This document shows, one piece after another, positions 58,267 through 64,000 of a DNA stretch of 64,000 bases. Below the pieces are notes generated by a model that was given only the letters and a program-made list of their open reading frames with translations, had not been told where the DNA came from and did not search any database. Position 1 is the stretch's first letter. Every line of letters begins with the position of its first letter. This DNA is from Agrobacterium vitis (GTDB taxonomy: Bacteria; Pseudomonadota; Alphaproteobacteria; Rhizobiales; Rhizobiaceae): NCBI RefSeq assembly GCF_014926405.1, contig NZ_JACXXJ020000001.1, positions 1 through 64,000 on the forward strand. The letters are read 5' to 3'. The translations under genes were made by a program, and so were the position numbers.

Positions 58267-59733
58267 ATGAAAAACAGTGTACAACTTATCACCTACGTCG
58301 ACCGGTTAAGCGGAGGTGGTTTCCCCGAGTTGAGAGCTTTGCTCGACGGGAGGCTACAAGGCCTGTTCGGCGGCGTCCATGCCTTGCCTTTCTTCAACCC
58401 GATCGACGGCGCTGATGCCGGGTTCGATCCCACCGATCACACGATTGTCGATCCTCGCCTCGGTAGCTGGGATGATGTTCGCGCCCTCGCCGGCTCCGTG
58501 GAGATCATGGCCGATCTCATTGTCAACCATGTCTCGGCGCAATCGAGCTGGTTCCAGGACTTCATCGCAAAAGGATCTGATTCAGAATTCGCAGACATGT
58601 TCATGACATTTGGCAAGGTCTTTCCCCGTGGTGCCAGCGAGCAGGATCTCCTGAATATCTATCGGCCACGCCCTGGGCTGCCGTTTTCAAAGGCCACGCT
58701 TGCAGATGGCAGCCAGCGGATGCTGTGGACCACATTCACCCCCCAACAGATCGACATCGATGTCCACAGTGCCCATGGCGCTTTATACCTGGAGACTATC
58801 CTCGATCGCTTTGCTGAAGCCAACGTGACGGCAATCCGCCTCGATGCCGCCGGCTACGCGATCAAGAAGGCCGGAACCAGTTGCTTCATGATTGATGAGA
58901 CCTATGCCTTCCTTGCCAAGCTGGCCGAGAAGGCACGGGATCGCGGGATGGAGGTTCTTGTCGAAATTCACAGCTACTATCGTGACCAGATCGAAATCGC
59001 CAGCAAGGTTGACCGCGTATACGATTTTGCGCTGCCGCCACTGATATTGCATTCATTGTTCACGGGCGATGCGACAGCGCTGGCGCGTTGGCTGGAGATC
59101 AGCCCTCACAACGCAATCACCGTCCTCGACACTCACGACGGGATCGGCGTCATCGATGTCGGCGCGCACAGTGATGGCCGACCCGGACTTTTGGAACCGC
59201 AGGCAATCGACCATCTGGTCGAGGAGATTCACAGGCGCTCAGAGGGACAGAGCCGTTTGGCAACAGGCGCTGCAGCCTCTAACCTGGACCTCTATCAGGT
59301 GAACTGCACCTATTACGACGCGCTCGGCCGTAACGACGACGACTACCTCATCGCCCGCGCAATCCAGTTTTTCGCACCCGGTATCCCGCAAGTCTATTAC
59401 GTCGGCCTCCTGGGCGGGATCAATGACATGGAATTGCTGGGAAAGACGGGCGTCGGGCGTGACATCAATCGGCACTTTTACGAAGACCGGGAAATTGATC
59501 TCGCTCTTGAATCGCCGCTCGTCAAACGACTGTCGGACTTGATCCGCTTCCGTAACACCCATCCGGCCTTCAATGGATCGTTCGAGGTAGCAACCGATGA
59601 CACCGGAAGCCTTGTTTTAAGCTGGAATCTCAACACCGAGTTTGCTCAACTAGTAGTTTCGTTCTCTCAAGGCAAGGCAACGATCACGGCTTCAGGCTGC
59701 TACGATTTCACATTCTCAGGAGCGATCGCATGA
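58267..59733 (+). CDS. Sucrose phosphorylase-like GH13 enzyme
   Basis: A 488-residue GH13 (subfamily 18-like) enzyme. The start MKNSVQLITYVDRLSGG is typical of sucrose phosphorylases; the nucleophile is in AIRLDAAGYA, the acid/base in VLVEIHSYY, and VLDTHDGIG holds the transition-state aspartate. It would convert sucrose and phosphate to glucose-1-phosphate and fructose; glucosylglycerate-type substrates are possible. An upstream in-frame ATG at 58219 overlaps the previous stop. From memory, nopaline Ti plasmids carry a sucrose-phosphorylase-like gene next to traR, the same arrangement as here. Confidence 0.87.
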   Translation: MKNSVQLITYVDRLSGGGFPELRALLDGRLQGLFGGVHALPFFNPIDGADAGFDPTDHTIVDPRLGSWDDVRALAGSVEIMADLIVNHVSAQSSWFQDFIAKGSDSEFADMFMTFGKVFPRGASEQDLLNIYRPRPGLPFSKATLADGSQRMLWTTFTPQQIDIDVHSAHGALYLETILDRFAEANVTAIRLDAAGYAIKKAGTSCFMIDETYAFLAKLAEKARDRGMEVLVEIHSYYRDQIEIASKVDRVYDFALPPLILHSLFTGDATALARWLEISPHNAITVLDTHDGIGVIDVGAHSDGRPGLLEPQAIDHLVEEIHRRSEGQSRLATGAAASNLDLYQVNCTYYDALGRNDDDYLIARAIQFFAPGIPQVYYVGLLGGINDMELLGKTGVGRDINRHFYEDREIDLALESPLVKRLSDLIRFRNTHPAFNGSFEVATDDTGSLVLSWNLNTEFAQLVVSFSQGKATITASGCYDFTFSGAIA

Positions 59734-59853
59734 GCAACCTGGTGAGACCGGGAAGCCACATCCCATCTAAAGTTCAGCCATCGATGTCCTCGATATACTG
59801 TCGGACGAACAGCGACGACGAGGATACTGGCGACACCTAGAAGGAGATAGAGA

Positions 59854-60558
59854 ATGCAGCATTGGCTGGACAAGCTGACCGATCTTACGGCAATTGAGGG
59901 CGATGGGTGCATCCTCAAAACAGGGCTGGCGGACGTCGCCGACCATTTCGGCTTCACCGGCTATGCTTATCTCCACATCCAGCACAAGCACATCATCGCC
60001 GTGACCAACTATCATCACGATTGGCGGTCGCTCTACTTCGACAAGAAATTCGACGCTCTCGACCCGGTCGTCAAACGCGCAAGATCCAGGAAGCAGGTCT
60101 TCGCCTGGTCTGGCGAACAGGAGAGGCCGAAGCTATCGGAGGAAGAACGCGCCTTCTATGCACAAGCGGCCGATTTTGGCATCCGCTCCGGCATCACCAT
60201 CCCCATCAGGACCGCCAACGGTTCGATGTCGATGTTCACGCTGGCGTCGGAGAGGACGGCAATCCCGCTTGATCGGGAGATCGATGCGGTTGCAGCAGCG
60301 GCGGCCGTCGGGCAGCTCCATGCCCGCATCTCCTTCCTTCGGATCACGCCCACCGCTGAAGATGCCGCATGGCTCGATCCGAAAGAGGCGACCTATCTGA
60401 GATGGATTGCCGTCGGCAAGACGATGGAGGAGATCGCAGACGTGGAAGAGGTCAAGTACAATAGTGTCCGCGTCAAGCTTCGCGAGGCCATGAAGCGCTT
60501 CGACGTCCGCAGCAAAGCTCATCTCACCGCGCTCGCGATCAAAAGAAAACTGATTTGA
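59854..60558 (+). CDS. traR: TraR quorum-sensing activator, copy 2 (phospho-sugar-operon-linked)
   Basis: A 234-residue TraR about 90 percent identical to copy 1 by my hand count, with about 16 of roughly 24 differences in the first 81 residues and a nearly identical DNA-binding end. Ligand residues Y53, W57, Y61, D70 and W85 are kept. The turn glycine of the HTH (G199 in copy 1) is glutamate here, which may weaken DNA binding. An AAGGAGATAGAG ribosome site precedes the ATG. It lies 120 bases after the sucrose phosphorylase gene on the same strand, with no clear terminator between. Confidence 0.94.
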   Translation: MQHWLDKLTDLTAIEGDGCILKTGLADVADHFGFTGYAYLHIQHKHIIAVTNYHHDWRSLYFDKKFDALDPVVKRARSRKQVFAWSGEQERPKLSEEERAFYAQAADFGIRSGITIPIRTANGSMSMFTLASERTAIPLDREIDAVAAAAAVGQLHARISFLRITPTAEDAAWLDPKEATYLRWIAVGKTMEEIADVEEVKYNSVRVKLREAMKRFDVRSKAHLTALAIKRKLI

Positions 60559-60580
60559 ACACTTGTCCCCTTTGCGGGAT

Positions 60581-61513
<933 letters not shown>

Positions 61514-61632
61514 CTATCCATTATGAATTTGACCTAATGCGGGTCGAATGTAAACCTGAACTCATAAATGACAACTCTTCCGGACCAACCGGGGTCAGAC
61601 GTGCGGCTAATCGGTCGCGCGCAGGGAACGAT

Positions 61633-62346
61633 ATGGATTATTTTCAACTCATGGGCTTCGGCCCTGACGGCTGGGGCTATGATATGCTCAAAGCGACCGG
61701 GATGACGGTCGCCGTGGCATTCAGCGGCTTCGCAATCGGCCTTGTCTTCGGCTGCCTTGGTGCCGCCGCAAGCTTTTCAAGCTCGCGCGCTCTTCAGGCA
61801 ACGGCATCCGCTTACACGACAGCGCTTCGTGGCATTCCGGACCTGCTTATCATCTATCTGTTTTACTTCGGATCGAGCTCCGTCATTTCCGGTGTTGCCT
61901 CACTTTTCGGAAGTAGCGGTTTCGTTGGAGCTCCGTCGTTTCTGATCGGCGCGCTTGCCATCGGCGTTGTTTCCGGAGCTTATCAAACCCAGGTACTGCG
62001 CGGCGCGGTTCTGGCGCTCCACAAGGGAGAAGTCGAGGCAGGTCGAGCGTACGGCATGGGTTCTTTCCTGTTGTTCCGCCGGATCGTTCTTCCGCAGGCG
62101 GCTCGGTATGCATTGCCGGGTGTTGGCAATGTCTGGCAGCTGGTTCTTAAGGAATCCGCACTGATCTCGGTAATCGGCCTTGTCGAACTGATGCGCCAGG
62201 CGCAGGTCGGTTCGGGGTCGACGCGCCAGCCGTTCAGCTTCTATCTCACTGCTGCAGCACTCTACCTGTCTATTACTTTTGTCTCCGGACAGGCTTTCCG
62301 CCTGGCTGAGGCGCGCTCAATGCGCGGATTGCGGAGGGGCGTGTGA
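61633..62346 (+). CDS. occQ: Opine ABC permease OccQ-like
   Basis: A 237-residue permease of the octopine/nopaline uptake class with TTALRGIPDLLIIYLFYFGSS and the EAA loop VEAGRAYGMGSFLLFRRIVLPQA. The ATG at 61633 (MDYFQLMGFG) with AGGGAAC upstream is preferred over a 32-codon extension. It is the first gene of the operon activated by OccR; gene order Q-M-P-binding protein matches octopine Ti plasmids. Confidence 0.88.
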   Translation: MDYFQLMGFGPDGWGYDMLKATGMTVAVAFSGFAIGLVFGCLGAAASFSSSRALQATASAYTTALRGIPDLLIIYLFYFGSSSVISGVASLFGSSGFVGAPSFLIGALAIGVVSGAYQTQVLRGAVLALHKGEVEAGRAYGMGSFLLFRRIVLPQAARYALPGVGNVWQLVLKESALISVIGLVELMRQAQVGSGSTRQPFSFYLTAAALYLSITFVSGQAFRLAEARSMRGLRRGV

Positions 62347-63083
62347 TGCCGTTCGATCCCGCATTCCTCTGGCAGACCTTCGTTGCTTTGCTGGCCGGTA
62401 TTCCGCTCGCGCTCAAGCTCGCGGTTTTTTCGGTTGCGGCAGGTACGGTCCTTGCTTTCGGATTGGCTCTGATGCGTGTGTCGCGCCGCTGGTGGCTTGA
62501 TCTGCCAGCGCGGTTCTACATTTTCGCGTTTCGCGGCACGCCGCTCCTCGTCCAGATCTACATCATCTACTATGGCCTCAGCCAGTTTCCGGAGCTTCGG
62601 CATAGTTTCATCTGGCCATTCCTGCGCGATGCCTATTGGTGCGCGATGACGGCGCTTGCATTGAATACGGCTGCTTACAGTGCCGAAATCATGCGAGGCG
62701 GACTGCTCTCCGTGCCCGCAGGTCAAATTGAAGCCGCCAAAGCCTGCGGTATGGGCAGGGTAAAACTGTTCCGGCGGATCGTCATCCCGCAGGCGATACG
62801 CCAGATGCTGCCAGGCTACAGCAATGAAGTGATCCTGATGGTCAAGTCGACGTCTCTCGCGTCCACCATCACCATCATGGAAATCACCGGAATTGCCGCG
62901 AAACTGATCTCGGAAAGCTATCGCACCGTCGAGGTTTTTGCCTGTGCCGGCGCAATCTACCTCATCCTCAACTTCATCGTTGCGCGTCTCTTCACGTTGC
63001 TCGAATGGGCTTTGTGGCCCGAGCGACGCAAAGGGAGACGCACGTCCGATCCCGTCGATCGAAAAGGCGAAATCCATGCCTAA
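62346..63083 (+). CDS. occM: Opine ABC permease OccM-like
   Basis: A 245-residue permease with the [22 protein letters not shown] motif and EAA loop [29 protein letters not shown], the partner of OccQ. The ATG at 62346 overlaps the occQ stop and has GGAGGGG at 62332-62338; a GTG three bases earlier is less well spaced. It overlaps occP by eight bases. Confidence 0.88.
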   Translation: MPFDPAFLWQTFVALLAGIPLALKLAVFSVAAGTVLAFGLALMRVSRRWWLDLPARFYIFAFRGTPLLVQIYIIYYGLSQFPELRHSFIWPFLRDAYWCAMTALALNTAAYSAEIMRGGLLSVPAGQIEAAKACGMGRVKLFRRIVIPQAIRQMLPGYSNEVILMVKSTSLASTITIMEITGIAAKLISESYRTVEVFACAGAIYLILNFIVARLFTLLEWALWPERRKGRRTSDPVDRKGEIHA

Positions 63084-63864
63084 CCCTGCTCGCCCAGCTG
63101 TTCAGCTGACAGACATCAGGAAAAACTTCGGTAACCTGGAGGTCCTCCACGGTGTATCGCTGACGGCCAACGAGGGAGAAGTGATCTCGATCCTCGGCTC
63201 GTCGGGCTCTGGCAAGTCGACGCTTCTGCGATGCGTCAATATGCTCGAAGTCCCGAATGCCGGAAGCGTTGCGATCATGGGCGAAGAGATTGCCCTGGAG
63301 CATCGAGCCGGCCGGCCCGCTCGTCCAAAGGATATCAAGCAGGTCAACAGGCTCCGGGAGCGGGCCGCAATGGTCTTCCAGGGCTTCAATCTCTGGTCAC
63401 ACCTGACGATACTCCAGAATGTTATGGAAGCGCCCTTGCATGTTCAGGGCCGTGACCGGAAGTCGTGCCGCGATGAGGCTGAGGCATTGCTTGAGCGCGT
63501 TGGTATTGGCTCCAAGCGCGATGCCTACCCATCCGAGCTGTCCGGCGGCCAGCAGCAACGTGCAGCAATTGCCCGTGCCCTGGCGATGCGACCGGATGTC
63601 ATGCTGTTTGATGAGCCCACGTCGGCTCTTGATCCGGAACTCGTCGGTGAAGTTCTAAAGGTTATGCGTGATCTGGCGGCCGAGGGCCGAACCATGCTGA
63701 TCGTCACTCACGAAATGGATTTTGCCCGCGATGTTTCATCGCGCACAGTCTTCTTGCACCAAGGTGTCATCGCCGAAGAAGGCCTTTCGTCCGAAATGTT
63801 CGCCCACCCCCGCACGGATCGCTTCCGGCAATTCCTGCGGCGCGACGGCGGTACATCCCACTGA
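63076..63864 (+). CDS. occP: Opine ABC transporter ATPase OccP-like
   Basis: A 262-residue ATPase with Walker [15 protein letters not shown]-loop [15 protein letters not shown], signature [17 protein letters not shown] and Walker [17 protein letters not shown]. Start ATG 63076 ([10 protein letters not shown]) overlaps the occM end. With OccQ and OccM it energises opine import. The ligand, octopine or nopaline or a related opine, cannot be told apart from sequence alone. Confidence 0.88.
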   Translation: MPNPARPAVQLTDIRKNFGNLEVLHGVSLTANEGEVISILGSSGSGKSTLLRCVNMLEVPNAGSVAIMGEEIALEHRAGRPARPKDIKQVNRLRERAAMVFQGFNLWSHLTILQNVMEAPLHVQGRDRKSCRDEAEALLERVGIGSKRDAYPSELSGGQQQRAAIARALAMRPDVMLFDEPTSALDPELVGEVLKVMRDLAAEGRTMLIVTHEMDFARDVSSRTVFLHQGVIAEEGLSSEMFAHPRTDRFRQFLRRDGGTSH

Positions 63865-63919
63865 CGATCAATTCGTCACGGCTCGCGTGTCCAGGAAACA
63901 AATGAACAGAGGTGAACTT

Positions 63920-64000
63920 ATGAAACTCAAAACTATTCTGTGCGCAGCGCTTCTCCTTGTTGCCGGTCAGGCAGCAGCCCAGGAAAAGTCGATTACAATC
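63920..64000 (+). CDS. Opine-binding periplasmic protein, partial (OccJ/OccT-like)
   Basis: The first 27 codons of a gene that runs off the window: a signal peptide (MKLKTILCAALLLVAGQAAA) and the start of the mature protein (QEKSITI), as in octopine/nopaline-binding proteins. AGAGGTGA lies upstream of the ATG. Its place after occP fits the occQMPJ order. Confidence 0.8.
   Translation, partial: MKLKTILCAALLLVAGQAAAQEKSITI

Overview
This window reads as part of a conjugative, opine-type catabolic plasmid from the Rhizobiaceae (Agrobacterium/Rhizobium/Ensifer group). The grounds are a repABC replicon, a traI-trb mating-pair operon with tra boxes of the Ti-plasmid type, two TraR quorum-sensing activators, and an OccR-occQMP-type opine uptake locus at the right edge. 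All product names come from my recognition of protein sequence and gene order; no database search was run.

Layout: 1-4.3 kb holds a partial small gene, a zinc metallopeptidase-like protein and an SF2 helicase with a nuclease-like C-terminus that is broken by one frameshift. 4.5-6.8 kb holds a DUF1612/HTH plasmid protein and a serine recombinase. 6.8-10.6 kb is repC, repB and repA (leftward), with a counter-transcribed RNA and two ParB-type palindromes. 10.6-21.3 kb is the tra-box control region, traI and the complete trbBCDEJKLFGHI set. 21.3-24.8 kb holds a double-length LysR regulator and an MmgE/PrpD protein. 24.8-33.5 kb is a leftward catabolic run: polar amino-acid ABC transporter, HyuA/HyuB hydantoinase-like proteins and a HutC repressor. 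33.7-48.3 kb carries a full histidine degradation pathway (HutH, HutU, HutI, HutF, HutG, plus HutD), two divergent DUF3830-type paralogues with reversed domain order, and a second ABC transporter. Near-identical operator sequences link HutC to most of these promoters.

The hut genes run rightward without a visible terminator into a small unknown gene and the first traR (48.7 kb). A second catabolic run follows at 49.4-59.7 kb: ROK repressor, ABC transporter, phosphodiesterase, phosphatase, Na/Pi transporter and sucrose phosphorylase. It resembles an agrocinopine-like (sugar-phosphodiester) pathway and ends in a second traR (59.85 kb). From 60.6 kb an octopine/nopaline-type LysR regulator and its transporter operon run off the window.

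How it fits together: each traR is the distal gene of a separate nutrient operon, while traI, trb and repABC sit behind tra boxes. The simplest reading is that two different nutrient signals (histidine/urocanate, and a phospho-sugar opine) can each switch on quorum-dependent conjugation and copy-number increase. That coupling is an inference from gene order and operators; two-opine control by separate traR copies is known from Agrobacterium plasmid pAtK84b. No transposase, CRISPR array, tRNA or rRNA was seen.
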